A stretch of DNA of 50,777 nucleotides from Lysobacteraceae bacterium NML08-0793 (GCA_002798275.1 NWQR01000011.1:1-50777), one strand, 5' to 3'. Numbered from the stretch's first letter, positions 35,243 through 45,162 are shown. The notes: generated by a model from the sequence alone, not told the origin. Made by a program: numbers and translations.

Positions 35243-35722
35243 ATGAATGCCAATATTGTCAATGATTTATGGAAAAACGCCCAAAAGCAACTTCCTCGTG
35301 TGGATTGCATTGTTTTCCCTGATGATAGGGTGATCTTGCTGGATTTTGCGATTTACTACGATCCAAACATCAAGGCAAGTTATGCTGAAGTGCGTCCGCT
35401 GTGCGATTCCACGATGCAAAGTTTCTTGAATTATGAAACTCCTTTGGTAAGCGTTGATGCGTGGCGTGATGCTTGTTGCACGGATGAAAATTATCGATAT
35501 GTTGGCGGTGACGGGGCTTATGGCAATGAAGGTTTTCTGGCGTGCGAAGATTTGGAGGGTAATCTCGTTTGGGCGATGTTTTTTACCAAAACCAACCCTG
35601 TTGCCGGGATTGAAATTAAAGATAATCGGCTAATAGCGACTACCGAACACGGTGGTGCATATTTGGAAATAAACTTAAATGACATTACGAAAATAAAATA
35701 TATAATTGATAAAAATATTTAA
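35243..35722 (+). CDS. AT-rich hypothetical protein inserted in the arg operon
   Basis: 159-residue acidic, apparently soluble protein without signal peptide or membrane span. Marks are YYDPNIKASYAEVRPLCD, VSVDAWRDACCTDEN, GGDGAYGNEGFLACEDLEGN and a C-terminal Ile/Lys/Asn-rich tail. I do not recognise a family; the size, acidity and composition resemble immunity proteins of contact toxins, but there is no toxin next to it. Base composition is much more AT-rich than in neighbouring genes, with ATT, AAT and AAA codons common. The ATG at 35243 is two bases after the argB stop. It looks horizontally acquired. Confidence 0.7.
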   Translation: MNANIVNDLWKNAQKQLPRVDCIVFPDDRVILLDFAIYYDPNIKASYAEVRPLCDSTMQSFLNYETPLVSVDAWRDACCTDENYRYVGGDGAYGNEGFLACEDLEGNLVWAMFFTKTNPVAGIEIKDNRLIATTEHGGAYLEINLNDITKIKYIIDKNI

Positions 35723-35757
35723 TTTGATTGATTCTTTGTAAGATTAAGAGTGGTGTC

Positions 35758-36294
35758 GTGAGTAGTGTTAAAGAGTGGTTTCGCATTGCGCCTGAAACAC
35801 CCCCGAGCACGGCGGCAGGCATCGCCCCGCGCAATGTCAGCCGCGTGACCCAGGGCGTGATTATTCTGGCGTGCTTGGGCTTTATGGCATTGTGGGTATA
35901 TGTGCTGACGCCACTGGCCGGGGAATGGCTGGTGGCGGCCAAGGATGCTTGCCAAGCCATTACCCGGTTGCGCATCCTGCTCTTGCCGATGCTGCTTGTG
36001 CCGTATGCGCTGCTGGTTTTCGTGGCGCTCGATGGCCTGCGCAGCCTGCAACACGGGCGGTGGCCGTGGCCGGGCATGTGGTTGTGGAAAGACACCCCGA
36101 TTCGCAGCAAAACCTATGCCCTCTGGCGTGGCCGCCTGATGCTGGCGATTGGCCTGCCGGTGCTGCTTGCTCTGACCGCTTACATGAGCTGGGCAGTATT
36201 GTTTGGCGAACTGCTCAAACCGGAAGTGCATGCCGAGTGTGCCGCCCTTCAAAACCAATCTCCAATCCCGACCCCTAAATCCCCAATCCTATGA
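35758..36294 (+). CDS. Hypothetical inner membrane protein with three membrane spans
   Basis: 178 residues from a GTG at 35758 (AAGAG seven bases upstream). Hydrophobic spans are at about 31-53 ([21 protein letters not shown] start), 71-93 and 127-150. The C-terminus is short, Pro-rich and cytoplasmic or periplasmic. Its stop overlaps the argC ATG by four bases (ATGA), so translation is coupled with argC. No family recognised. Codon use is host-like, unlike the AT-rich gene before it. The two extra genes interrupt the otherwise tight arg operon. Confidence 0.65.
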   Translation: MSSVKEWFRIAPETPPSTAAGIAPRNVSRVTQGVIILACLGFMALWVYVLTPLAGEWLVAAKDACQAITRLRILLLPMLLVPYALLVFVALDGLRSLQHGRWPWPGMWLWKDTPIRSKTYALWRGRLMLAIGLPVLLALTAYMSWAVLFGELLKPEVHAECAALQNQSPIPTPKSPIL

Positions 36295-37256
36295 AAAACA
36301 AAACCCTTGGCATCATCGGCGCACGCGGCCATACCGGTGCGGAGCTGATTCGTTTGGTCGCGGCGCACCCGCAGTTAGAGCTGGCCTTTGTCTCCTCGCG
36401 CGAGCTGGACGGACAGCGCGTAGCCGATCACAACCCGGCCTATCCGGGCGAGCTGCGCTATGAAAATCTGGATGCCGCAGCGACAGGCGCGCGCCGCGCC
36501 GATGCCATCGTGCTGGCCTTGCCGAATGGCAAAAGCGCCGATTTCGTTGCCGCGATTGAAGCCAACGCCCCCGATACGGTGGTAGTCGATTTGTCTGCCG
36601 ATTACCGTTTTGACGAGGCTTGGTATTACGGCCTGCCGGAGCTGACCCGGCAGCAATATGCAGGCCAGCGCCGAATTGCCAACCCCGGCTGCTATGCCAC
36701 GGCGATGCAGCTTGCCATCGCGCCGTTCAAGGCGGATCTTGCAGCCCCGGTGCAGTGCTTTGGCGTATCCGGCTATTCCGGCGCGGGCACCACGCCGAGC
36801 GACAAAAACAATCCCGATCTTCTGCGCGACAATCTGATGCCGTATGCCTTGACCGGCCATCTGCATGAGCGCGAAGTCAGCCGCCATACCGCAGCGGTGG
36901 AGTTCATACCGCATGTGGCGCCGCATTTTCGCGGCCTTGCCATTACCGCCAATCTGCATCTGAAAAAAGCTTTGACGGCCGAGGCTGCCTTGCAACGCGC
37001 CCGTGAGTTTTACGCTGCCGAGCCCCTCGTGGCAATCGGCGCGGATGCGCCCTGGGTCAGCCGAGTGGCAGGCCGACACCATGCCATGCTGGGCGGCTTT
37101 GCGGTGGATGCCGACGGCAAGCGGCTGGTACTGGTCAGCGTGCTGGACAATCTGCTCAAGGGCGCGGCGACCCAGGCGCTGCAAAACCTGAATTTGGCCT
37201 TCGGCTTTGACGAGTTGGCCGGTATTTTTCCCACTGCACACGAGGCCGGACTATGA
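36291..37256 (+). CDS. argC: N-acetyl-gamma-glutamyl-phosphate reductase
   Basis: 321-residue NADPH-dependent reductase giving N-acetylglutamate semialdehyde. The nucleotide motif is [16 protein letters not shown]; the catalytic Cys is in [26 protein letters not shown] and the catalytic His region [13 protein letters not shown] follow. It overlaps the preceding and following genes by ATGA at both ends, which points to one polycistronic message with coupled translation. Confidence 0.95.
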   Translation: MKNKTLGIIGARGHTGAELIRLVAAHPQLELAFVSSRELDGQRVADHNPAYPGELRYENLDAAATGARRADAIVLALPNGKSADFVAAIEANAPDTVVVDLSADYRFDEAWYYGLPELTRQQYAGQRRIANPGCYATAMQLAIAPFKADLAAPVQCFGVSGYSGAGTTPSDKNNPDLLRDNLMPYALTGHLHEREVSRHTAAVEFIPHVAPHFRGLAITANLHLKKALTAEAALQRAREFYAAEPLVAIGADAPWVSRVAGRHHAMLGGFAVDADGKRLVLVSVLDNLLKGAATQALQNLNLAFGFDELAGIFPTAHEAGL

Positions 37257-38539
37257 GCAATCTGTTGTGGCAAAAAGAGGGCATTTGCATTGATGCCGAA
37301 ATCCAGCGTTTTCTGGCCGGGGATGATGTGATTCTCGACCGTGAGTTCATGCTGTTTGATATCGAGGCCAGCCGCGCCCATGCCGAAGGTCTGCAACGCA
37401 TCGGCATTTTGACAGGCGAAGAGCTCGCCGCCTTGCAGCGCGAGTTGACCGCGCTTGGCGAAGACTTCAAACGCGGCGACTTTGTGCTGGATACGCGCTT
37501 TGAGGACATGCACTCGGCGATTGAAGAGCGCCTGACCGAGCGGTTGGGCGATACCGGCAAGAAAATCCATACCGGCCGCAGTCGCAATGACCAGGTGCTG
37601 GTGGCGACCCGCCTGTGGCTGAAAGCGCAGTTGCAGGCCTTGGCCAGCCAGTGTCATGAAATCGCCGGTATTGCGCTTGAGCGCGCCGAAGCCGAAGCGC
37701 AGCAGCCGATGCCGGGCTATACCCATCTGCAACGCGCAGTGGTGTCATCCACCGGCATGTGGTGGGCCGGCTGGGCGGAAGCCTTTATCGACAACCGCGA
37801 GCGCGCCCGGGCCACACTTGACCTTATCGACAGCAATCCGCTTGGCACCGCCGCTGGATACGGCGTAAATCTGGCGCTCGACCGCGCCCATACCACCGCC
37901 GCGCTCGGCTTTGGCCGGATGCAGGTTTCGCCCCTGTATGCCCAGCTTTCGCGCGGCAAATACGAGCTTGCGGCTCTCGAGGCGCTCGGCAGCGCGATGC
38001 TCGATCTGCGCCGCATCGCCTGGGATTTGAGCCTGTTCACCAGCAGCGAATTCGGCTTTGTGCGCCTGCCGCCGCAATACACCACCGGCAGCTCGATCAT
38101 GCCGAACAAGCGCAATCCAGATGTGATCGAGCTGATGCGCGCCAGCTACGCCAGCGTGGCGGCTGCCAAAACCGAAATCGAGCAACTGTTGTCGCTGCCT
38201 TCGGGCTACCACCGCGATTTGCAGCCGGGCAAAGGCGCGCTGGTGCATGGCTTTGGTCGCGGCATGGCGGCGCTCAAGTTGCTGCCGGCCTTGATGCAGG
38301 CGCTGGAGTGGCGCAAGGAATCGCTCACCGCCGCCCTGGAGCCTTCGATGTACGCCACCGATCTCGCAGTAAGCCTGGCCTGCCAAGGCATGCCGTTCCG
38401 CGATGCCTACCGTGAGGCCGCCAAACCCGAGCGCTGGGCCGAAGGCGATCCGACGCAGAGCCTGGCCGAACGTACCTCGCCCGGTAGCGCCGGAGACATG
38501 CAGCTTGCAGTGCTGAAAAGCCGCTGGCAGGGCGAGTGA
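37253..38539 (+). CDS. argH: Argininosuccinate lyase
   Basis: 428-residue enzyme of the fumarase/aspartase superfamily splitting argininosuccinate into arginine and fumarate. It has the superfamily signature [12 protein letters not shown] with the catalytic Ser, [10 protein letters not shown], and [10 protein letters not shown]. Last gene of the arg operon; a strong terminator starts at its stop. argD is not in the window, so the transaminase must be encoded elsewhere. Confidence 0.95.
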   Translation: MSNLLWQKEGICIDAEIQRFLAGDDVILDREFMLFDIEASRAHAEGLQRIGILTGEELAALQRELTALGEDFKRGDFVLDTRFEDMHSAIEERLTERLGDTGKKIHTGRSRNDQVLVATRLWLKAQLQALASQCHEIAGIALERAEAEAQQPMPGYTHLQRAVVSSTGMWWAGWAEAFIDNRERARATLDLIDSNPLGTAAGYGVNLALDRAHTTAALGFGRMQVSPLYAQLSRGKYELAALEALGSAMLDLRRIAWDLSLFTSSEFGFVRLPPQYTTGSSIMPNKRNPDVIELMRASYASVAAAKTEIEQLLSLPSGYHRDLQPGKGALVHGFGRGMAALKLLPALMQALEWRKESLTAALEPSMYATDLAVSLACQGMPFRDAYREAAKPERWAEGDPTQSLAERTSPGSAGDMQLAVLKSRWQGE

Positions 38540-38568
38540 AAATCGGGCGGAAATCTCCGCCCGATTTT
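38539..38568. terminator. Bidirectional terminator between argH and phaR
   Basis: Perfect 13-bp stem AAAATCGGGCGGA (38539-38551) with 38556-38568, loop AATC. T-runs are on both strands, and it lies between convergent genes. It overlaps the last base of the argH stop. Confidence 0.92.
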
Positions 38569-38572
38569 GCAA

Positions 38573-39055
38573 TCAACGCCGCGTGCCGGGTTTTTTGCCG
38601 GTATCTTCGGGTTTTTCCGTGCTGCTGCCTTGACCGGCAACGAATTTCTGGAATTGCGACCACATTTCCATGTTGCGCTCGGTCATCTGATTTAGCATTG
38701 CCCAAGGGTTTTGCCCCATCATGCCGCCCAGTTGCTGGCGGAACTGGTTTTGCTGCTCCAGAAACAATTGCATCGAGCGTTCCAGATAATTGCCCATGAA
38801 ACCTTGCAGCGAGTCGCCATAGAAGCGAATCAACTGACTCAATACTTGGTTGGACAGCAGCGGCTGGCCGCCTTGCTCCTGCTCGCTGATGATTTGCAGC
38901 AATACTTGGCGGGTCAGGTCTTCGCCGCTTTTGGCATCGCGCACTTCAAACTCTTCGCCATCCATGATGAGTTGACGCACATCCTCGACGGTGATGTAGC
39001 TGGAAATATCGGTGTCATACAGGCGGCGGTTCGGATATTTCTTGATGATGCGCAT
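38573..39055 (-). CDS. phaR: Polyhydroxyalkanoate synthesis repressor PhaR
   Basis: 160-residue regulator that binds PHA granules and DNA and represses phasin genes. MRIIKKYPNRRLYDTDISSY is the diagnostic N-terminal domain; VRQLIMDGEEFEVRDAKSGEDLTRQVL completes it. The C-terminal half is Gln/Met-rich (FRQQLGGMMGQNP) as in other PhaR proteins and phasin-like regions. It is downstream of phaB but separated by a terminator. Confidence 0.93.
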   Translation of the reverse strand: MRIIKKYPNRRLYDTDISSYITVEDVRQLIMDGEEFEVRDAKSGEDLTRQVLLQIISEQEQGGQPLLSNQVLSQLIRFYGDSLQGFMGNYLERSMQLFLEQQNQFRQQLGGMMGQNPWAMLNQMTERNMEMWSQFQKFVAGQGSSTEKPEDTGKKPGTRR

Positions 39056-39130
39056 GGTCGGGCTGCATTGGAAGAACGGGAAATTGTTGCCAGCATGGCG
39101 CAGCGTAACAGGGAGTGCAACTATTGCATG

Positions 39131-39152
39131 AAAAGGCCCACCGAAGTGGGCC
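39131..39152 (-). terminator. Intrinsic terminator of phaB
   Basis: GGCCCAC/GTGGGCC stem (39135-39141 and 39146-39152) with loop CGAA. Read on the minus strand it is followed by TTTT, 33 bp after the phaB stop. Confidence 0.75.
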
Positions 39153-39184
39153 CGAAATGCGGATAAAAATGCGGGTAAACCGGC

Positions 39185-39925
39185 TTACCAGCCCATATGG
39201 TGGCCGCCGTTGATATCCAAGTTGGAGCCGGTAATCCAGCCGGCCTTCTCGTCGGCCAGAAAGCCGACGCCGTAGGCGATTTCTTCCGGTGTTCCCAGTC
39301 GGCCAGTGGGAATGTCGGCAACAATTTTGGCGCGCACTTCTTCGGGCACGGCCATCACCATGTCGGTGGCGATATAGCCGGGTGAAATAGTGTTGACGGT
39401 GATGCCGTTTTTGGCATTTTCGCGCGCCAGCGAAATGGTGAAGCCGTGCATCCCGGCCTTGGCGGCAGCGTAATTGGCCTGGCCGTATTGGCCTTTCAGA
39501 CCATTGATCGAGCTGATCTGGATGATGCGCCCCCATTTGCGCTCACGCATGCCTTCAATCACCTGACGGGTGACGTTGAAGCAGGAATTGAGATTGGTGT
39601 CGATGACATCGCGCCATTGTTCACCCTTCATTTTGTGGAAGGTGCCATCACGGGTGATGCCGGCGTTGTTGACCAAGATTTCCACCGGGCCGAGCTTGGC
39701 TTCCACTTCTTTGACCATGGCAGCGGCTTCTGCCTCGGAAGTGACATCGCCTTTCACTAGGGTGATGTCATAGCCTGCGGCTTGCATTTTTTCGGCCCAG
39801 GCGCGGGCTTTTTCTTCATTGCGGTAATTGGTGGCGACCTTGTGCCCCATGTCGGCCAGTTGCTTGATGATGGCCGTGCCGATGCCGCCAGTACCGCCAG
39901 TAACCAGTGCTACGCGTGAAGTCAT
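39185..39925 (-). CDS. phaB: Acetoacetyl-CoA reductase
   Basis: 246-residue short-chain dehydrogenase. The NADPH-binding TGGTGGIG, NNAGITRDGTFHKM, the catalytic Ser-Tyr-Lys in ISSINGLKGQYGQANYAAAKAG and SPGYIATDMV match PhaB better than FabG. It reduces acetoacetyl-CoA to (R)-3-hydroxybutyryl-CoA for polyhydroxybutyrate. Neighbouring phaR supports this; PHA synthase and thiolase genes are not in the window. A FabG role cannot be excluded from sequence alone. Confidence 0.88.
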   Translation of the reverse strand: MTSRVALVTGGTGGIGTAIIKQLADMGHKVATNYRNEEKARAWAEKMQAAGYDITLVKGDVTSEAEAAAMVKEVEAKLGPVEILVNNAGITRDGTFHKMKGEQWRDVIDTNLNSCFNVTRQVIEGMRERKWGRIIQISSINGLKGQYGQANYAAAKAGMHGFTISLARENAKNGITVNTISPGYIATDMVMAVPEEVRAKIVADIPTGRLGTPEEIAYGVGFLADEKAGWITGSNLDINGGHHMGW

Positions 39926-39964
39926 GTAATCCCCATTGGTTGTTGTTGATGTGGCAGGTCGATT

Positions 39965-40876
39965 CTAGGCCGGGTGCTGGAAAATCCTGTTGTGCAGCGC
40001 AGAAGGTTGGCGGGGAATGAGACTTGCATCAAAGTTTGCCAGTGCCAAATGCAAAAACTGCTGCGGACTGCGCGCTGCGGCGACGATCGCAGCGGGTTGT
40101 CCCAAAGCCTGCCAGACCCATCGCAGTGCCGGCAGCGGGTCGGCACTGTCCAGTGGCAGGGCAGCCAGTGATTTGCTTAATTTGCGACCGTTCTCATCCA
40201 GCAGCAGTGGCAAATGCAGATAACGCGGCGTGGCAAGTCCTAGGGCTTTTTGCAGCAGGATTTGCCGTGCGGTGGAATCGGCAAGGTCGGCGCCACGCAC
40301 GACTTCGGTCATCCCTTGTGCGGCATCGTCCACGACCACCGCCAGTTGATAGGCCCAGTGGCCGTCGGCGCGCTTGAGCACGAAATCACCAACAGCCATA
40401 TCCACACGCTGCGACTGCGCGCCGAGTACCTCGTCCTGAAAATCGACCCGGCAGCCTGTGGCAACACGGAAACGAAATGCCGGTTGCAGGCGTTTTGCAT
40501 GCGCCAGACATTGGCGATGCAGCCCGTGGCTTGCGGCAAGATCGCTGCGGCTGCAATGGCATTCAAAAGCAAGGCCGGGAGCGAGCAGCCTGTCCAGTGC
40601 AGCCTGATACAACGCGCCACGCTGGGATTGGCGCAGCACATCGCCATCCCATTCAAGGCCGAAGCGTTGCAGGGTTTCTAGCTGCGACTGCGCCGCCCCC
40701 GGCATTTCGCGGTCCCGGTCAACATCTTCGATGCGCACCCACCATTGGCCGCCTTGGGTTCTGGCGTGCAGATAGCTGCCCAACGCGGCCAACAGTGAGC
40801 CCAGATGCAGCGGCCCGGTCGGCGAGGGCGCAAAACGGCCTCGGATGGGAGGATTTTCAGCGGCAAGAGCGGTCAT
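39965..40876 (-). CDS. gluQ: Glutamyl-Q tRNA(Asp) synthetase
   Basis: 303-residue paralogue of the glutamyl-tRNA synthetase catalytic domain that attaches glutamate to queuosine in tRNA-Asp. [20 protein letters not shown] contains the HIGH-type motif; [10 protein letters not shown] with CLAH gives the zinc site; GRKLSKS is the KMSKS-type motif. The anticodon-binding domain is absent, as expected for this family. It is divergent from htpX, with 67 bp between the starts. Confidence 0.93.
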   Translation of the reverse strand: MTALAAENPPIRGRFAPSPTGPLHLGSLLAALGSYLHARTQGGQWWVRIEDVDRDREMPGAAQSQLETLQRFGLEWDGDVLRQSQRGALYQAALDRLLAPGLAFECHCSRSDLAASHGLHRQCLAHAKRLQPAFRFRVATGCRVDFQDEVLGAQSQRVDMAVGDFVLKRADGHWAYQLAVVVDDAAQGMTEVVRGADLADSTARQILLQKALGLATPRYLHLPLLLDENGRKLSKSLAALPLDSADPLPALRWVWQALGQPAAIVAAARSPQQFLHLALANFDASLIPRQPSALHNRIFQHPA

Positions 40877-40943
40877 CAGATTGATTTAAGCAGTAAACGC
40901 CCCTATTGTCCGGCTACCCAACTCCATTATGTGAATCAGGCAA

Positions 40944-41852
40944 ATGTTGAATCGTATTTTCTTATTTTTGGCCACCAATCTGGCCGTGCTGCTGCTGCTG
41001 GGCATCGTGATGTCGGTGTTGCAGGGCGTGTTTGGCGTCCAGCTCGGCAATACTGGCGTCTTGCTGGTGATGGCGATGCTGTTTGGCTTCGGCGGCTCGT
41101 TCGTATCGCTGTTGATGTCCAAATGGATGGCCAAACGCTCCACCGGTGCGATGGTGATTGTCGAGCCGCGCAATGAAATGGAACGCTGGCTGGTCAGCAC
41201 AGTGCAGCGCCAAGCACAGGCCGCTGGTATCGGCATGCCGGAAGTGGCCATTTACGATGCGCCGGAAATCAACGCATTTGCCACCGGCGCCAACCGCAAC
41301 AACGCCTTGGTGGCCGTTTCCACCGGGCTTTTGCGCAGCATGAGCCGGGACGAGGCCGAAGCGGTACTGGGGCACGAAGTGGCGCATGTGGCCAATGGCG
41401 ACATGGTAACCATGGCCTTGCTGCAAGGCGTGCTCAATACCTTCGTGATTGTGTTGGCGCGTGTGGTCGGGCGCGCGATTGATGGCTATCTCTCCGGTGG
41501 CCGCAATGAAGGCCCCGGCTTTGCCTACTATGCGATCGTGTTTGTGCTGGATATGGTTTTTGGCCTTTTTGCCAGCATGATTGCCATGTGGTTTTCGCGC
41601 CATCGTGAGTTCCGCGCCGATATTGGCGGTGCCACGCTTGCCGGACGCGAAAAGATGATTGCCGCGCTTGAGCGACTGAAGCAAAACCACGGCGAAAGCA
41701 CCTTGCCGCAGCAAGTGGCCGCCTTCGGTATCAGCGGTGCATTGGGACATGGGCTGAAAAAGCTGATGATGAGTCACCCGCCGCTGGAGGTGCGCATCGC
41801 CGCGCTGCGCAATGCAAAGCTGGATGGCAAGACCGCCGCCGCTGCGGTTTGA
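40944..41852 (+). CDS. htpX: Membrane zinc protease HtpX
   Basis: 302-residue inner membrane M48 protease of membrane protein quality control. Two N-terminal spans (about 4-25 and 38-58), the zinc motif HEVAH (His144, Glu145, His148), two further spans (about 155-210), and the third ligand in [13 protein letters not shown] are visible. Length agrees with E. coli HtpX. It is a single gene closed by a terminator. Confidence 0.94.
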   Translation: MLNRIFLFLATNLAVLLLLGIVMSVLQGVFGVQLGNTGVLLVMAMLFGFGGSFVSLLMSKWMAKRSTGAMVIVEPRNEMERWLVSTVQRQAQAAGIGMPEVAIYDAPEINAFATGANRNNALVAVSTGLLRSMSRDEAEAVLGHEVAHVANGDMVTMALLQGVLNTFVIVLARVVGRAIDGYLSGGRNEGPGFAYYAIVFVLDMVFGLFASMIAMWFSRHREFRADIGGATLAGREKMIAALERLKQNHGESTLPQQVAAFGISGALGHGLKKLMMSHPPLEVRIAALRNAKLDGKTAAAAV

Positions 41853-41880
41853 TGACAAGCCGCAATTAGTTTGCAGCATG

Positions 41881-41907
41881 AAAAACGCCGGGTTTCCCGG
41901 CGTTTTT
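41881..41907. terminator. Bidirectional terminator between htpX and the FimX-like gene
   Basis: Perfect 12-bp stem AAAAACGCCGGG / CCCGGCGTTTTT with loop TTT. It ends in T-runs on both strands and serves both convergent genes. Confidence 0.93.
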
Positions 41908-41918
41908 CGTGGGGCGCT

Positions 41919-43994
41919 TCAGTTGCCGAGCGAGGGCATTTCCGGTGCGACGAAGTCGCCCTGCACATAGGTGGCGCCGGAACTGAACAGCGCGGTCATC
42001 GCAGTGGGTGAGTCCACGCCGGGGGCGATGCAGGGAATTTGCAGCGCGCCTGCATTCTGGATGATTTCTGCCAGACGCTCACGGTTTTCTTCCGAGTCCA
42101 GATCTTCCATGAAATCATGGTTGAGTTTGAGGAAGCCGGGCTGCAAATGGGTGAGCAGTTGCAACGAGTTGAGCCCGGTACCGAATTGCTCGATACAGAA
42201 AGAAGCGCCGATTTTTTTCAAGTCTTCATTGATGCGCTGCGCCCCGCGCAGGCTGGTAAAGACTTTCGACTCGGGCAATTGCAGCACCAGGCTGGCCGCC
42301 TGGGCGCCGGTTTCGGCCAGCATTTTGACGATATCCGATACTAACTGCTCATCTTCCAACGAGGACTGGGCAATCCGTACCATGACCTTGGGCGGCTGCC
42401 CGGAGGTGGTCGGCAATGCCTTGATGCTTTGCAGGGCATGGCGAATGGCCCAACGGTCGAGCACATTGGCAAGGCCGTGTTCTTCGGCCAGCGGGACGAA
42501 CTGTCCGGGCTGGATCAAGCTGCCATCGGTGCCGATCATGCGCAGCAGAGATTCGTGGAATTGCTCGCTTTCGTTGTGCAGATTGATGATCGGGCGATAG
42601 TGCAGCTTCAGCGAATCATGGGCGATGGCATCCTTGATATGCGCAATCCAGCCTTGGATGCGTTCTTCTTCGGCACGCTCGGTGGCGCGCGGGTCGAAGA
42701 TATGTACTTGATTGCCGCCCATTTCGCTGGCGTGGCGCAGGCTTTCATTGGCTTTTTCAAGTACCCGGGTGATTTGGGCAATCCGCTCACCAATTTGCAC
42801 GCCGCCAATGCTGATGGTGGCGCTCAAGGTTTTTTGCGAGGTTTCCAGAAGCCGTTCGGCAAAGGCCGCGCAGAGCCGTTCGGCAAGCTCGTAGCTTTGG
42901 CGATACTGGCTGTCCTGCAACAGGATGGCGTAGGTGTTTTCGGCCACGCGGGCGATGGCCATGTCCGCGGGTAGGCTTTGCCGCAAGCGCTCGGCGATAG
43001 CGCTGGCAAGGTCATCCACACTGTCCAGACCTACCTGCTGGTAAAGCTGGGCAAGGTGATCGGGCTCAAGCAGCAGCAAGGTATGCTCGTGCTCGCCGGT
43101 AGCCGCCTCGGCCACACGCTGCTCCAGTTGTTGCAGGAAGGTTTGTCGGTTCAAAAGCCCGGTCGCCATGTCCAAGCGGCGCAGTTCTTCCACTTCCTGT
43201 GCCAGCGCCGGGTCGATGTCCAGTTCCTGGCGGCGGATGATGAGTTGCAGGCAGGGCTCGCCTTCGTATTTGGCCGGGGTGAATTCCATCACCGCCGGGA
43301 AATCTTCGCCATCGCTGCCACGCATTTGCAGTTCGTGACGGGGCGGCAGATTATCGGTTTTGCCCAGTTCTTTCAGCAGTTGCTTGAAATCGGCCACATG
43401 TTTTGGGGAAACCATGTCCAGCAGCGGCATGCCCTCGATGTCGGCAAAGTCCTCATAGCCGAACATTTCCAGATAGGCGCTGTTGGCGCGGATATACATG
43501 CCTTCGTGGATATAGGCGATCGGGTCGCGTGAGGACTCGATCAGCGAGTCGCAGCGGCGCTCGGTTTCACGCAGTTGCGCTTCCAGCCGACGCAGACCGC
43601 GACGAGCCGTGAGATCCTCCATTTCACGCTGCACGATGGTGTGCAGGTGCATGAATTGGCCGCGGGGCAGCAGGGCGCGGACACCGGCTTCGGTCAGGGC
43701 GAGCAGTTGTTGCGCATCAATGACAGGTGCTTCCACCAAGATGGGCAGATCCCGGCCTTGGGCATCGACCAGCATAAAGACTTCACTCTGGGAGATGGCG
43801 CTTGAGGGCAGGCAGAGCAATACCAGGTCAAACGGGGTTTTACCGAGCATTGCGGCAAGTTCAGCCGAGTCTGCCGGGCGAGAGGCGCGCACGGCCATGC
43901 CGCTGTTGCGCAGATGGCTGACGATGGCCTCGGCTGCGGCGACATCATCATTGATGATCAACATGCGAATGGGGGTGTCCGAGCCTTTGGACAT
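41919..43994 (-). CDS. fimX: FimX-like degenerate REC-PAS-GGDEF-EAL c-di-GMP receptor
   Basis: 691 residues, the same length as Pseudomonas aeruginosa FimX, a c-di-GMP effector for type IV pilus assembly. Domains: REC-like (1-125, IRMLIINDDVAAAEAIV), PAS (about 145-260), GGDEF (about 275-430) and EAL (about 440-690). The diguanylate cyclase site is degenerate (VAENTYAIL in place of GG(D/E)EF). The phosphodiesterase site is degenerate too (ESLLRM for EALLR, EQFGTGLNS for DDFGTG). It is therefore probably a non-enzymatic c-di-GMP binder. The ATG at 43994 has GGAGA upstream. No pilus genes are in the window, so the FimX role is inferred from architecture. Confidence 0.82.
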   Translation of the reverse strand: MSKGSDTPIRMLIINDDVAAAEAIVSHLRNSGMAVRASRPADSAELAAMLGKTPFDLVLLCLPSSAISQSEVFMLVDAQGRDLPILVEAPVIDAQQLLALTEAGVRALLPRGQFMHLHTIVQREMEDLTARRGLRRLEAQLRETERRCDSLIESSRDPIAYIHEGMYIRANSAYLEMFGYEDFADIEGMPLLDMVSPKHVADFKQLLKELGKTDNLPPRHELQMRGSDGEDFPAVMEFTPAKYEGEPCLQLIIRRQELDIDPALAQEVEELRRLDMATGLLNRQTFLQQLEQRVAEAATGEHEHTLLLLEPDHLAQLYQQVGLDSVDDLASAIAERLRQSLPADMAIARVAENTYAILLQDSQYRQSYELAERLCAAFAERLLETSQKTLSATISIGGVQIGERIAQITRVLEKANESLRHASEMGGNQVHIFDPRATERAEEERIQGWIAHIKDAIAHDSLKLHYRPIINLHNESEQFHESLLRMIGTDGSLIQPGQFVPLAEEHGLANVLDRWAIRHALQSIKALPTTSGQPPKVMVRIAQSSLEDEQLVSDIVKMLAETGAQAASLVLQLPESKVFTSLRGAQRINEDLKKIGASFCIEQFGTGLNSLQLLTHLQPGFLKLNHDFMEDLDSEENRERLAEIIQNAGALQIPCIAPGVDSPTAMTALFSSGATYVQGDFVAPEMPSLGN

Positions 43995-44082
43995 GGGCAG
44001 TCTCCGTGGATTTGGGGCAACTCGGGAAAATCGCAACTATATCGGAGATAAGCGCGAAAAACTTGCAGCCAGTCACAAAAAA

Positions 44083-45108
44083 TCAATACGTGCAATGCTG
44101 CTGGGACAGCGGCCTTTTGCCGGTATCACCGGCCACTTCGCGTACCAGTCGCGGCACCAGATAGCCTGAAAGCCGGGCGGCAAGCTGGGCATGCAGTTCA
44201 AGTGCGCGTGCATCGTCCACTTCGAAATGCGCCGCGCCCTGTACCCGGTCGAGTTGATGCAGGTAATAGGGCAGGACACCGGCGGCAAAGCTGCGCTCGG
44301 ACAGGGCGGCCAGGGCATCGACCGAATCATTCACGCCTTTTAGTAGCACGGCCTGATTGAGCAACTGCACGCCGCAGCGGCGCAGTTGCCCAAGCGCAAG
44401 GTCAACGGCATCGTCGAACTCATTGGCGTGATTGGCATGGATGACAAACGCCACTGGCCAGGGCAGGCGCTCAAGCCAGGCCAGCAATTCAGCATCTACC
44501 CGAGCAGGCAGCACCACCGGCAGGCGCGAGTGAATGCGCAGCCGTTTGATGTGCGGGATGTCGGCAAGCTGCGCGGTGAGATCGGCCAGTTTGTGCGTGG
44601 CAAGTGAAAGCGGATCGCCGCCGGAGAGCAGGACTTCTTCGATGCTGCAATCGGCCGCGATGGCGGCGATGACATCGCGCCAGCCATTTTTGGCGGCGGT
44701 TTCCTGCGCATAGGGAAAGTGGCGGCGGAAGCAATAACGGCAGTTGATGGCGCAGCTGCCGGTGGCGATGAGCAAGGCACGCCCTTGGTATTTGTGAATC
44801 AGCCCATCCCCGGCCTTGGCCGCGCCATCGCCGACGGCATCAAGCGTGAAGCCAGGCACGATGCGATCTTCGGCATCTAGGGGCAGCACTTGGCGCAGCA
44901 GCGGGTCTGCGGCATCGCCGTAGCGCATCCGGGCAAGAAAAGCCTGCGGCACGCGCAGCGCGAATTGCTGCATGGCTTGCGGGGAAACACGCGCGGTCAG
45001 CGCCTCAAGCCCCAGGGCTTGTAGCAGGATATGCGGGTCACGGATGGCATCGCGCCATTGCACTTGCCAGGGCAGGGGCTGCGAGTTGCGGGGCAGAGCA
45101 GGTATCAT
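44083..45108 (-). CDS. epmB: EF-P beta-lysylation protein EpmB (lysine 2,3-aminomutase type)
   Basis: 341-residue radical SAM enzyme converting alpha-lysine to (R)-beta-lysine for attachment to EF-P. The cluster motif is Cys119, Cys123, Cys126 ([16 protein letters not shown]); [10 protein letters not shown] binds [18 protein letters not shown] and the C-terminal DTGKRPL lysine correspond to the PLP site. It is divergent from efp, whose product it modifies, with 54 bp between the starts. EpmA, the ligase partner, is not in the window. Confidence 0.95.
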   Translation of the reverse strand: MIPALPRNSQPLPWQVQWRDAIRDPHILLQALGLEALTARVSPQAMQQFALRVPQAFLARMRYGDAADPLLRQVLPLDAEDRIVPGFTLDAVGDGAAKAGDGLIHKYQGRALLIATGSCAINCRYCFRRHFPYAQETAAKNGWRDVIAAIAADCSIEEVLLSGGDPLSLATHKLADLTAQLADIPHIKRLRIHSRLPVVLPARVDAELLAWLERLPWPVAFVIHANHANEFDDAVDLALGQLRRCGVQLLNQAVLLKGVNDSVDALAALSERSFAAGVLPYYLHQLDRVQGAAHFEVDDARALELHAQLAARLSGYLVPRLVREVAGDTGKRPLSQQHCTY

Positions 45109-45162
45109 ATCGCCCCCATTTTATTTGATTGCCGCATTCAGCGGCTCCCAAGGAGTAAAGCA

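Noticed and set aside
35243-35722. Toxin-immunity pair inside the arg operon
   Set aside because: Only a possible immunity-like protein is present. No toxin domain or secretion marker lies next to it, so the call would be speculation.
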